Positions 33,383 through 40,973 of a DNA stretch of 43,994 nucleotides are shown piece after piece. How positions within the stretch are numbered: the stretch's first letter is position 1; every line of letters starts with the position of its first letter. The DNA comes from a virus. A program made the position numbers and the translations under genes. The stretch spans positions 1 to 43,994 of the IMG/VR virus record IMGVR_UViG_3300032397_000028. One strand, written 5' to 3'. Below the pieces are notes generated by a model. The model saw only the letters and a list, made by a program, of their open reading frames with translations, did no database searches and was not told where the DNA came from.

Positions 33383-33906
33383 TAGCTGACCATTTCAAGA
33401 CGCATCCTCATCTTCGACGGTGGAGCAACGGTAAGGCAGACTTGCCCCTCAATCCACTTCGAACGTTTGCAATGGGGAATCGTAAGAAACTAGCCATTCG
33501 GATCCTACGGGCTCTCGACATCGCTAAGGGGCATCGAGGCGACGCTGCAAGGTTGCTCAACATGCCACGGTCGTTGCTGTATCAGCACATCGCACGGTTA
33601 GGATTATGGCGCGACATCAAGATTCTAACATTGCGCCGGAACTTCAAAGGTAGCGGGCTGCTTCGAGAAGAAAAGACAGGGAGGCACCTCTTTTCTCGTC
33701 GCAAGCAGAGGATGTTGCCTGTTGGCTCGGCTCGGACTGTCTGCGCGATTCCTTACAAGGAGACCACGTATGACTACTACGCGCCGAATGTGCTGCCAGC
33801 CCTCGACGCAAAGAATCTAATCAAGTCGTTTGCAGTCAGGTTCGACTGTTTTGATAAGGCGCTCGCCAACGAGCGGGTTGACGATGCCGCTCCGATGTTG
33901 TGGTAA
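33370..33906 (+). CDS. Fis-type helix-turn-helix protein
   Basis: A 178-residue protein; residues about 39-80 (KKLAIRILRALDIAKGHRGDAARLLNMPRSLLYQHIARLGL) match the Fis/NtrC C-terminal HTH. A basic stretch and an aromatic C-terminus follow. It is probably a transcription or replication regulator. Confidence 0.7.
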   Translation: MRKVIADHFKTHPHLRRWSNGKADLPLNPLRTFAMGNRKKLAIRILRALDIAKGHRGDAARLLNMPRSLLYQHIARLGLWRDIKILTLRRNFKGSGLLREEKTGRHLFSRRKQRMLPVGSARTVCAIPYKETTYDYYAPNVLPALDAKNLIKSFAVRFDCFDKALANERVDDAAPMLW

Positions 33907-34100
33907 TGGAGGAGGACATTGTTGTATGCAAGGGAGACGGTCGAATCAGCACGGAATATACGGTTTGGTGCGTTCGCTGCTGCGAATGGAATCAGCAGAC
34001 GTACAGTCGGAAGGCGTGCATTGCGTATTGGAAGGCTCTGGGATGGAAGCGACGTCCGAAAGAGGGGTGGGTATGTTCGAGGTGCATGTTAAAGAAGTAG
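33906..34100 (+). CDS. small zinc-ribbon protein
   Basis: A 64-residue protein with CVRCCEW ... VCSRC, a zinc-ribbon-like pair, and a basic middle. It starts at the TAATG overlap. Confidence 0.65.
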   Translation: MEEDIVVCKGDGRISTEYTVWCVRCCEWNQQTYSRKACIAYWKALGWKRRPKEGWVCSRCMLKK

Positions 34101-34312
34101 CCTACCGCGCGCGAGTGTTCAAGTTCGCATGGCAGGTAGTCTTATCAATGCAAGAAAGGTACGTTGCTAGCAAAGCAACCATGTCTCAGGTTGCAGGCGT
34201 ATTGGCTGTGATGGTTGATAGCTGGAATCTAGGGGTCAAAGCATGCGACGGCAACATCGAGAAGTGGGAAGCGGCCGTCGTGCAGGAAGTAGAGGCGCCA
34301 CATGACGTTTGA
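34073..34312 (+). CDS. hypothetical protein
   Basis: A 79-residue, helical protein preceded by AGAGGGG. It overlaps both neighbours. No family was recognised. Confidence 0.58.
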   Translation: MFEVHVKEVAYRARVFKFAWQVVLSMQERYVASKATMSQVAGVLAVMVDSWNLGVKACDGNIEKWEAAVVQEVEAPHDV

Positions 34313-34502
34313 TGAGTGGGCAGAAGAAGTAGAGTGCATTAGTTACCGCCGGCACGGTGAGGTTCTGCCGTGTAGGTGGGTGAGTGACGATGCCTTAGTA
34401 GCACATGCAGAAGGGCAAAGCCCTAGTGAGTACGCGGACTTCTTAGAGCTACGGTACCACGACCGCAAGAAGCCTGTATACTACTCGCGACAAATAGCTT
34501 GA
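34302..34502 (+). CDS. hypothetical protein
   Basis: A 66-residue acidic protein. It ends inside the promoter cassette of the CRISPR module and is the last gene before it. Confidence 0.55.
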   Translation: MTFDEWAEEVECISYRRHGEVLPCRWVSDDALVAHAEGQSPSEYADFLELRYHDRKKPVYYSRQIA

Positions 34503-34552
34503 AAATAGTTGCAAACAGTATTGCAATCTATGCAATACATAAAGGGAAGAGC
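34499..34552 (+). promoter_or_regulatory. promoter cassette of the CRISPR module, left copy
   Basis: TTGCAA (34509-34514), 19 bp, AATACA (34534-34539) with TGC before the -10; transcription would begin near 34546. The 15-bp inverted repeat TTGCAATCTATGCAA (34521-34535) overlaps the -10. The 54 bp resemble, without gaps, the cassette at 37168-37221 and the promoter at 24546. Confidence 0.72.
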
Positions 34553-34599
34553 AACAAAGAGCAAGGTGGTTCCGATGTTGGTGCGAAAGGAGATTTGAC

Positions 34600-36024
34600 A
34601 TGTCAGTGAGGATAGGAGTGGGGGCCCTTCGATCCCCTAAAGGCGAGGGCGAAAGCCTCTCAGCCAATCGCGAAAGCGACATCCGCCAAGATGATAGTAC
34701 TCTTATCCTCTCTGATGTGGCTAAACTCACTTCCGCCATAACGCTTCGGATCTGGCCGAATAAGGCACAAACAGACATGCTTTGGGCTGCGGCTCGGTGC
34801 ATGCCTCATGTCGAGCGTGAAGTCACCCTTGGCTTGCTCAAAGGTGAAGGTGAAGGAGTAGCTCCCGCTACATATGCGTGCAGAAAAGCGGTAGCTATTG
34901 CAAAGGCATGGGGCGAGATCCCTGCAAAGCCACGAAAGGACGGACGTCTACCGGATGCTTGCTGGCGATGGGGAGGTGCGTTTGTCGGCGAAGCTGCCAT
35001 GCATGCGGCAACCCGGTTCGCTACATGGAAGAAGAAAAACCTTGAGAAGGCCTCCCCGCCATGGGCAAAGTCCGTCGGTTTCGGAGTGCGTACGGACGGA
35101 GTGAGATTGTCAAAAAATGGCCGAAGAGTACACGTGTCCCTAGCGATGCTAGGGATGCGGGACGGTCACAGACAAGCGCAACCTGTTTTCATTGTCACCG
35201 TAGAAGGACGTCAAAGCCCTATTGTTCTTGATAGAATACTTGCGGGAGAATACTCATCTAAGAGCTGTAGGGTCGTCAACAAAGATGGCAAGTGGCTCCT
35301 CAAGGTCTCCTACCAATGGCCAAAGCCGCATTCCACGCAAGCCAAGGGGATTATGTTCGTCCGTCGGACAACTAACAAGTTCCTTGTGGCGATGACACTC
35401 GCTGGAGAATCACCCGAACCTTTGCTTGAGACGCGGTCAATCGTGGCTCTTAAAACTCAACTAGACGCCCGCAAGAAAGCTGTGCGTCAGGGGCTAGCAC
35501 ACCGCGGTAGTGGCGCTCGCGGGCATGGTGTTGCTCGTAGGTATCGAGAGTACACGCGACTAGACGGAATAGAGCGGAACACTGTAGCAACATGGTGCCA
35601 GCAGCAAGCGGCATGGATCGCCAAGGAATCCGTCCGGCTGAACTGTGGTATGGTCATGCTGGAAGACTTTGCCGGAAGTTCGGTACCTGTCAGTGAGGAC
35701 CGCCGTCTACAGACGTTACTTAGGCGATTTCCATTTGCCAAGTTGAACGAATGTATCGAGTGGGCGTGCAAGAAGCATGGATTGGAGTGCTCTTCTCAGG
35801 TCGTACATACGTCCGTCGAGTGTCCGGTATGTGGTGAGGTAGTAAGCGACCGAAGTGGCTGGAAGGTCTGTGTGTGTGGTTTATGCGTGCAGAAAGATAC
35901 CTTGGCGATTTGGAGAATAATTCTTGCCGCAAAGCTGGACACAGTCGGCATGGTGAAGCGGGCAGACCACGAGGCCAGGTTGGCAAAGACAATCGAAAGG
36001 AGCAGAACACATGGCGTGGTTTGA
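34600..36024 (+). CDS. miniature Cas12/TnpB-like effector, RuvC-I Asp missing
   Basis: 474 codons. ATG 34600 has AAGGAG 7 bp upstream, but the first 39 codons coincide with the structured RNA; GTG 34717 (VAKLTSAITLRIWPNKAQ) may be the real or an alternative start, giving 435 residues. The N-terminal half is Arg/Lys/Trp-rich and alpha/beta, as in TnpB. RuvC-I reads KGIMFVRRTTNKFLVAM with Met252 where Asp is expected; RuvC-II has MLEDF with Glu355; a zinc ribbon is C408-x2-C411...C424-x-C426-x2-C429; RuvC-III keeps Asp433 (QKDTLAI, usual Asn changed to Leu). Size is in the Cas12f/V-U range. With one of three acidic residues lost it probably binds without cutting. Followed by a coupled gene and the array. 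Confidence 0.85.
   Translation: MSVRIGVGALRSPKGEGESLSANRESDIRQDDSTLILSDVAKLTSAITLRIWPNKAQTDMLWAAARCMPHVEREVTLGLLKGEGEGVAPATYACRKAVAIAKAWGEIPAKPRKDGRLPDACWRWGGAFVGEAAMHAATRFATWKKKNLEKASPPWAKSVGFGVRTDGVRLSKNGRRVHVSLAMLGMRDGHRQAQPVFIVTVEGRQSPIVLDRILAGEYSSKSCRVVNKDGKWLLKVSYQWPKPHSTQAKGIMFVRRTTNKFLVAMTLAGESPEPLLETRSIVALKTQLDARKKAVRQGLAHRGSGARGHGVARRYREYTRLDGIERNTVATWCQQQAAWIAKESVRLNCGMVMLEDFAGSSVPVSEDRRLQTLLRRFPFAKLNECIEWACKKHGLECSSQVVHTSVECPVCGEVVSDRSGWKVCVCGLCVQKDTLAIWRIILAAKLDTVGMVKRADHEARLAKTIERSRTHGVV
34606..34710 (+). ncRNA. tracrRNA candidate with split anti-repeat, overlapping the effector 5' end
   Basis: A closing stem of 12 bp (34608-34619 with 34699-34710, one G-U) encloses anti-repeat part 1 CCTTCGATCC (34626-34635), complementary to repeat positions 27-36. 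Two GAAA-tetraloop hairpins follow (34642-34665 and 34668-34679), then anti-repeat part 2 CATCCGCCAA (34680-34689), complementary to repeat positions 18-27. The parts are in the right order to pair with the repeat's 3' 19 nt. It would be transcribed from the promoter at 34509. Pairings are seen by eye; function as a tracrRNA is inferred. Confidence 0.78.
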
Positions 36025-36646
36025 TGGTATGACAATTGACGAAGTGATTGCGCATCTCCGAACACTGAAGGCAGGGGCGGACAAAGCAGAGCAAGTGTGC
36101 GTCTGTGCGTGCATAGAGTTGGAGAAATCCGACATTTGGAAGAAGGCACGAGGGCCGCGAGACGCTACATTTGCCGTGTTCTTGGATCGAATGGGTGTAT
36201 GCGATGAGAAGTGGTATCTGCGCAGAAAACATGCCTACGCAGATCCGAACTTAGCATGCCATATTGAGACTACTGGACTAGCAGCAATGGCTCGTGCCGC
36301 AGAAATCAGTAACTTAGAAGAAAGGGAGAAAGTGGTTAGCTCGCTACTGGAGGCAACCAAGGATCGTGGCTGTCCGTTACCCGATCGGACGGCTAAAAGT
36401 ATAGCGGACGGGGTTGTGGGCGGTAAGATTCGCTTGTCCGCATCGACTATGTTCGAATCGCGCATTGCAGAATTGGAGACGGAAAATCGGAAACTCCGCG
36501 CCGAAGTTGCACGGCTCACGCGAGAGGTTGCGCGTCTAAATGGTGGTATTGCGGGAATTTCATCGGAATCGAAGGCCGACGAAGAGACCGCTCGCAAACC
36601 GGCGCGTAAGTCCGCGAAAATGCAAGTAGTTGCGGATTCGGGTTGA
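36011..36646 (+). CDS. CRISPR-module coiled-coil protein
   Basis: A 211-residue protein overlapping the effector by 14 bp, so co-translated. The N-terminal 150 residues are helical with no recognised family; residues about 150-180 form a leucine-zipper-like coil (IAELETENRKLRAEVARL), and the end is basic (KPARKSAKMQ). The TGA stop lies inside the first CRISPR repeat. It could be a DNA-binding or silencing partner, a crRNA handler or a regulator of the array; none of these is shown by sequence. Confidence 0.75.
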   Translation: MAWFDGMTIDEVIAHLRTLKAGADKAEQVCVCACIELEKSDIWKKARGPRDATFAVFLDRMGVCDEKWYLRRKHAYADPNLACHIETTGLAAMARAAEISNLEEREKVVSSLLEATKDRGCPLPDRTAKSIADGVVGGKIRLSASTMFESRIAELETENRKLRAEVARLTREVARLNGGIAGISSESKADEETARKPARKSAKMQVVADSG

Positions 36647-37170
36647 GCTGACTGATGTTTGGCGGATGGATCGAAGGATTGTCGCCTGCTTCGGCACCAT
36701 ATTCGCGCTTCCAGCGTTGAGCTGACTGATGTTTGGCGGATGGATCGAAGGAGTAGGTCGCTTTTCCTACCTTGGGTTGCGTTGGCGTTGAGCTGACTGA
36801 TGTTTGGCGGATGGATCGAAGGATGTCGCGAATGAAAGCCCGGATAACGCGAGGGGATAGGTTGAGCTGACTGATGTTTGGCGGATGGATCGAAGGAGGC
36901 ACCCATACTTTGATGCAGTCGGTCACTACAAGAGTTGAGCTGACTGATGTTTGGCGGATGGATCGAAGGTCCACTTGGCGTGTTGCTGGACACCAGAACT
37001 CGGCGGTTGAGCTGCCTGATGTCTGGCGGATGGATCGAAGGGAAGGCCAGGATTGATTGCTGATGCTCCCCCATTGTGGGTTGAGATGCCTGATGTTTGG
37101 CGGATGGATCGAAGGCGCGGAAGAACGATGGAAAGCCGGTAGCCTGCCGCGTTGAGCTGACTGATGTTTG
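36642..37170 (+). CRISPR. CRISPR array, 7 full 36-bp repeats, 1 truncated, 7 spacers
   Basis: Repeats start at 36642, 36716, 36787, 36861, 36934, 37006 and 37080; a 20-bp truncated copy is at 37151-37170. The repeat starts GTTGAGCTGACTGATG and ends GGATGGATCGAAGG. Spacers are 38, 35, 38, 37, 36, 38 and 35 bp, all different. Copies 1-5 are identical; copy 6 has 2 changes, copy 7 has 2, the last is truncated. Decay to the right places the leader on the left, so transcription runs rightward with the effector. The first repeat contains the stop codon of the preceding gene, so no separate leader is visible. Confidence 0.95.
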
Positions 37171-37221
37171 AAAATACTTGCACGGAACTTTGCTAGCTTT
37201 GCAATACATAAAGGGAAGAGC
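37168..37221 (+). promoter_or_regulatory. promoter cassette right of the array
   Basis: TTGCAC (37178-37183), 19 bp, AATACA (37203-37208) with TGC before the -10, then AAAGGGAAGAGC. It aligns without gaps to 34499-34552 and begins exactly where the last repeat is cut off. It drives the gene at 37230. Confidence 0.7.
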
Positions 37222-37229
37222 GGAGCGCT

Positions 37230-37556
37230 GTGACACATTACATTCTAAACGAACAACGGCAGCCCGTTCCGGTAACGATAGAGGAGTGGGCTGAATGGTT
37301 CGCGCAACCTGCCAACAGTCGAGTTGCATTGACCGAGATTGCTCTGGGCATTGCGGTCTCGACAGTGTTTCTTGGCCTTGATAGCCGGCAGTCGATGTAC
37401 GACAGGCACGGGCACTTTCAGCTTCCGATGCTATTTGAGACTATGATTCGTGGCGGTCCTGACGATAGCTGGTGCGAACGGTCTGGCACATGGGAAGAAG
37501 CCGTAGTCGCTCACGAGAAAGCCGTTCTCGTAGCGAGAGGAAACGAACATGCCTAA
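37230..37556 (+). CDS. hypothetical protein
   Basis: A 108-residue protein from GTG 37230 with AGAGCGGAG upstream. It begins MTHYILNEQRQPVPV and contains EEWAEWF and a late TWEEAVVAHE. I recall similar small proteins as common in large phages, but no function is known. It overlaps the glycosyltransferase gene by 8 bp. Confidence 0.65.
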   Translation: MTHYILNEQRQPVPVTIEEWAEWFAQPANSRVALTEIALGIAVSTVFLGLDSRQSMYDRHGHFQLPMLFETMIRGGPDDSWCERSGTWEEAVVAHEKAVLVARGNEHA

Positions 37557-39162
37557 GAATGCAGCGATATATTACGAAGCTGAGTGTTACGATACACACC
37601 AAGAATTCTTGATGGGTAGGAACGCCGCTGGCGAGGGATTCCTGCGTGGATTTGTCAAGCATAGTGGCGTTGACAAGTTCTACTGTCACGCAGGTGACTT
37701 GATGGCGTTTGGCAAACAGATGACGGATTTGTCTGGCGCCGAGTCGATAGAGATCGAGGAAATCAAGATTGGTGAGGCGCATCGACTGTCTGAAGTCGGA
37801 TGCTTGTACGTGCCAGATCCTAGGTTATCCGAGCATGCCTGGCGTAGGTGGCAGTCCGGGGCTGATTACTCGCTGTGCGGAGTCACTCATACGCTCTGCT
37901 CCATTACGGCAATGGATGCTGTTGTTGCTTCGATGATGGCGCCTTGCATGCCTTGGGATGCTCTGGTATGCACGTCGAAATGTGCGAAGAATGTGGTAGA
38001 TCGGTTGTACGAAGCTCAACATGAGTATATCGATCGGCGTTTCGGGGCAGAGAATAGCTTCGCGTCTGTTGTGCCGCAGACCCCTGTTATTCCGTTAGGC
38101 GTGGACTGTTCGCTGTACGAGCACAGCGACGAACACCGCAAGGTCTGGCGCGAGCGGTTGAACATCAAGGACGAGGACTTCGTGTTCTTGAATTTTGGTC
38201 GGCTTTCGTACCACGCCAAGTCCAATCCGCTTCCAATGTTTGACGCGCTGGAACAGGTAGCGAAGGATTCCGACAAGAAGATCTATCTGATACTTGCTGG
38301 CTGGTTTGCCGATCCAAGAATAGCCAGTGACTTTCAGTACGCAGCAATGGAGCTATGCCCGTCAGTCAACATTCGTGTGGTAGACGGACGCGCACCTGAT
38401 GCTAGGTTCGAGATCTGGAGTGCGGCTGACGCCTTCATTTCGTTGTCCGACAACTACCAGGAGACATTTGGATTGGTTTTGTTGGAAGCCATGGCAGCGG
38501 GTCTACCTGTCATAGCCTCGAACTGGTCTGGGTATCAAGACATTGTTGTGCAAGGCGAGACGGGGTTGCTTGTGCAAGTTCTTGCGAATGACGAAGCTGC
38601 AACGGGTAACAACCTGATTCAGCGGTACTCGAACGGCGAGATAGACTATGACCACTATATCGGCTACCTGAGCCAGTTCGTTGGTGTGAGCATCGGCGAC
38701 ACTGTGCAGGCTTGCAGAGCTCTTGTAAGCGATGCCGGGCTTTGCAAAAGGCTAGGAGATTTTGGGCGCGCACGTGCCCTCGCTCATTACGACTGGTCTG
38801 CCATCATCACGCAATATCAGGAGCTCTGGGCAGATCTTGCCAAGATGCGATTCACCAGTCGTCGCGTATCGCCAAGTCGCCGCCCTGCTAGGTTAGATCC
38901 GTATCAGCTTTTTGAAGGCTATTCGTGCGAAAGGTTTAGCACTTGTGCCGTACGTCCAGATGCCGAGGAGCTTGTTGAGAAGCGACGCAAGCTAGGGATC
39001 GTGTCCTTTGCAGAGTCGGAGTTGCCCTGCCAAGAGACCGTGCAAGAGCTACTGAAGTACCTGCGCACCGATGACATTGGGTACGCACTAAGCCATGCGA
39101 AGGGTGCCAGGCAGCGAGATCTCATCTGGCTGCACAAGATTGGAGCGATAGAGCTGAAATGA
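37549..39162 (+). CDS. GT4-family glycosyltransferase
   Basis: A 537-residue protein. The C-terminal Rossmann domain has NFGRLSYHAKSNP (donor-binding start) and LSDNYQETFGLVLLEAMAAG with GLPVIASNWSGYQDIV, the GT4 E-x7-E type motif. Residues about 430-537 are an extra domain. It could glycosylate modified DNA bases, a virion protein or a host surface molecule; the neighbours do not decide. No signal peptide was seen. Confidence 0.83.
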   Translation: MPKNAAIYYEAECYDTHQEFLMGRNAAGEGFLRGFVKHSGVDKFYCHAGDLMAFGKQMTDLSGAESIEIEEIKIGEAHRLSEVGCLYVPDPRLSEHAWRRWQSGADYSLCGVTHTLCSITAMDAVVASMMAPCMPWDALVCTSKCAKNVVDRLYEAQHEYIDRRFGAENSFASVVPQTPVIPLGVDCSLYEHSDEHRKVWRERLNIKDEDFVFLNFGRLSYHAKSNPLPMFDALEQVAKDSDKKIYLILAGWFADPRIASDFQYAAMELCPSVNIRVVDGRAPDARFEIWSAADAFISLSDNYQETFGLVLLEAMAAGLPVIASNWSGYQDIVVQGETGLLVQVLANDEAATGNNLIQRYSNGEIDYDHYIGYLSQFVGVSIGDTVQACRALVSDAGLCKRLGDFGRARALAHYDWSAIITQYQELWADLAKMRFTSRRVSPSRRPARLDPYQLFEGYSCERFSTCAVRPDAEELVEKRRKLGIVSFAESELPCQETVQELLKYLRTDDIGYALSHAKGARQRDLIWLHKIGAIELK

Positions 39163-39341
39163 CCCAGACACAAAGGCGAGGGCTGAAAAGCATTACGCTT
39201 CTCTGTGACCCTATCGACAAAGACATGGTCTACTCGGTAGAGAAGTGGGAAGACGAAGACGAAGACGAGGGCGCCTTCAAACATCAGGAAGACAACCTAC
39301 CAGAAGAGCACGATAATGACCGACCGCGCGAACGTGTTTGA
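39159..39341 (+). CDS. hypothetical acidic protein
   Basis: A 60-residue protein with ATGA overlap to the glycosyltransferase gene and a strongly acidic run (WEDEDEDEGAF). No family was recognised. Confidence 0.5.
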   Translation: MTQTQRRGLKSITLLCDPIDKDMVYSVEKWEDEDEDEGAFKHQEDNLPEEHDNDRPRERV

Positions 39342-39576
39342 AGCATTTGAGGCAGTAGTCAAGTTGCTCGACCCATTTGGTGACGTTGATAGGCTACACG
39401 TACTCAGGCTCATCTATACGTTCTATGATGTGTCCGTCCCGTTCGAGCCGGCAGAGGCTACTCGTCCGTACGGGGAACCAATAGACCTTGTAGCTCCGGA
39501 AAGGGTTGTACCGCTTCAGGGTTATGTGTACGCAGGTCCAGGTGAGTTTCCGCCACGACTAGAACGGAAGTACTGA
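39316..39576 (+). CDS. hypothetical protein
   Basis: An 86-residue protein with helical N-terminus (NVFEAFEAVVKLLDPFGDVD) and Pro-rich C-terminus. It overlaps the previous gene by 26 bp. Confidence 0.58.
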   Translation: MTDRANVFEAFEAVVKLLDPFGDVDRLHVLRLIYTFYDVSVPFEPAEATRPYGEPIDLVAPERVVPLQGYVYAGPGEFPPRLERKY

Positions 39577-39584
39577 GGTAAACT

Positions 39585-39839
39585 ATGAAGCGGCGTTTGA
39601 TTTTTGAGATTGATGCGACCGATACTGCGTGCTCTAGTCCTAATGGCTTGTGCAAGCAGATGTGGACGTCTGGTGGTGGAACAAGGTTCTTGTGCCGCGT
39701 TTTTGGGGATAAAGAGCTATGCGATCAGTACGGAGAGCCGTCGGGAGAAGGAACACTTCAACGATTGAAAGAGTGCATAGCTGCTGAAGATAAGGTTTCA
39801 AAGAAGCGTAGGGTTATGAGATGCGATGGGCAAAGTTGA
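39585..39839 (+). CDS. hypothetical Cys-containing protein
   Basis: An 84-residue protein with CSSPNGLCKQMW...FLCRVFGDKELCDQYG, a Cys pattern suggesting metal binding, and a basic end. GAGG precedes the ATG. Confidence 0.6.
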   Translation: MKRRLIFEIDATDTACSSPNGLCKQMWTSGGGTRFLCRVFGDKELCDQYGEPSGEGTLQRLKECIAAEDKVSKKRRVMRCDGQS

Positions 39840-40045
39840 TGCGGACAACGAACAGCGGTAAGACTCTGTACGTCTGCAAGATCTGTGGCCGGGAGAGTAC
39901 AGGACCCGACAAGGAATGCCCGAAGTTCCCTGTTGTGTTGGGTGGAGTCTGGGGAGAGGATCGGTGTCACGAAGTCGAAGATCGAATGGTGCAAGAGGTT
40001 CTCAACGCTGATGAACGGTCCAAGGTTTGGGGAGGTGGGTCATGA
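39821..40045 (+). CDS. small zinc-finger-like protein
   Basis: A 74-residue protein with CKICGRESTGPDKECP and a later CHEVED. It overlaps both neighbours. No named family. Confidence 0.6.
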   Translation: MRWAKLMRTTNSGKTLYVCKICGRESTGPDKECPKFPVVLGGVWGEDRCHEVEDRMVQEVLNADERSKVWGGGS

Positions 40046-40212
40046 CACGATCTGACTGGAAGCGAGTCGCTAGGGTAGCCATTATGTCGTATACGGGGGG
40101 CAAAGAGTTACTCCCCGAGCTCAACGATGAGCCCATGATGGACCGTGTAATTGCCGCATGCAAGGCTGCTGTAGATGAGTACCTGACGATAATCGACGCG
40201 CAGGATATTTGA
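40042..40212 (+). CDS. hypothetical protein
   Basis: A 56-residue helical protein from the ATGA overlap at 40042. No family was recognised. Confidence 0.52.
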   Translation: MTRSDWKRVARVAIMSYTGGKELLPELNDEPMMDRVIAACKAAVDEYLTIIDAQDI

Positions 40213-40222
40213 TGGGCGAGCC

Positions 40223-40444
40223 ATGACGTATTCGTGTGGCATCGGTGCTGGGATGGCACGTCTGGGGTTCGAACCGGGGGATCCCTTCATTTTTTGCGAT
40301 GGGTGTAGGCTACGGCTTACCATCAAGAGTAGGCACGGGTTCGCTCCTACCTGGTTTGTAGATGGTAAAGCTCCTAAGGGGTGGACTGTAACTGCTATCA
40401 ATGGAATACGGCAGCATTGGTGCCCGAGCTGTCGGGAGAAGTGA
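40223..40444 (+). CDS. small zinc-ribbon protein
   Basis: A 73-residue protein with FCDGCRLRL ... HWCPSCREK, a two-knuckle zinc ribbon. It is directly followed by the next gene. Confidence 0.65.
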   Translation: MTYSCGIGAGMARLGFEPGDPFIFCDGCRLRLTIKSRHGFAPTWFVDGKAPKGWTVTAINGIRQHWCPSCREK

Positions 40445-40804
40445 ATGCATACGATAGGCGACCGCGTGTTTGCAGTTCGTAATTCGGATAAAGAGCACTT
40501 GTACTTGTTCGGACATGGTGTGTACGAAGGGGAGTTCGAGCCCGTAGAGGCTGCCGGTTGGTTGGCCGATACCATGCGCGAGATCAAAGCTGAGACCGAG
40601 CAGGTGGTGCTCAATCCCCGCATCCGCCTCGACTCAGGGGAGGCCATCTATGGTTGCGAGTGCTGGTGGGGCTCTGAGTCTCAGTTCGAGTCTGTCTCAA
40701 GAGGGCTGACAGTCGTGCCAGTCAGCATTACCGAGGCTAGGGAAGCACTACAGAAGGAAGTAGTCGTGTCGAACGAGGAGGCGCCAGATGATTCTAGAGT
40801 TTGA
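40445..40804 (+). CDS. hypothetical protein
   Basis: A 119-residue protein with a beta-rich N-terminus (DRVFAVRNSDKEHLYLFGHG) and GCECWWGSES in the middle. I recall similar small phage proteins beginning IGDRVFAV, without a function. It overlaps the next gene by 17 bp. Confidence 0.6.
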   Translation: MHTIGDRVFAVRNSDKEHLYLFGHGVYEGEFEPVEAAGWLADTMREIKAETEQVVLNPRIRLDSGEAIYGCECWWGSESQFESVSRGLTVVPVSITEAREALQKEVVVSNEEAPDDSRV

Positions 40805-40973
40805 CGACCTACGAAAGATCCGCTGGTTGTCCGTCTACGGGGCCTCCGTAGCCGTACAGGCTGAAGCACAGAATTTGCGTGGGGATGCTGAGATTGACAA
40901 GTGGAGGCATGTCTTCGAGAGAGCAAAGCGGGTGGCAAACATGGATAAAGAGAATGGAGGCGGAACGACATGA
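40788..40973 (+). CDS. hypothetical protein
   Basis: A 61-residue helical protein with overlaps on both sides, coupled to thyX by ATGA. Confidence 0.52.
   Translation: MILEFDDLRKIRWLSVYGASVAVQAEAQNLRGDAEIDKWRHVFERAKRVANMDKENGGGTT

Noticed and set aside
34600-37170. IS200/IS605 or IS607 transposon carrying tnpB
   Set aside because: No tnpA, no subterminal transposon hairpins and no omega-RNA-like 3' end were seen; the regularly spaced unique spacers and separate anti-repeat RNA fit a CRISPR locus instead.
36235-37329. Long minus-strand ORFs with repeated SIHPPNISQLN-like peptides
   Set aside because: They are antisense readings of the CRISPR repeats and the coiled-coil gene; the peptide repeat is simply the translated array repeat, with no ribosome site or recognisable domain.
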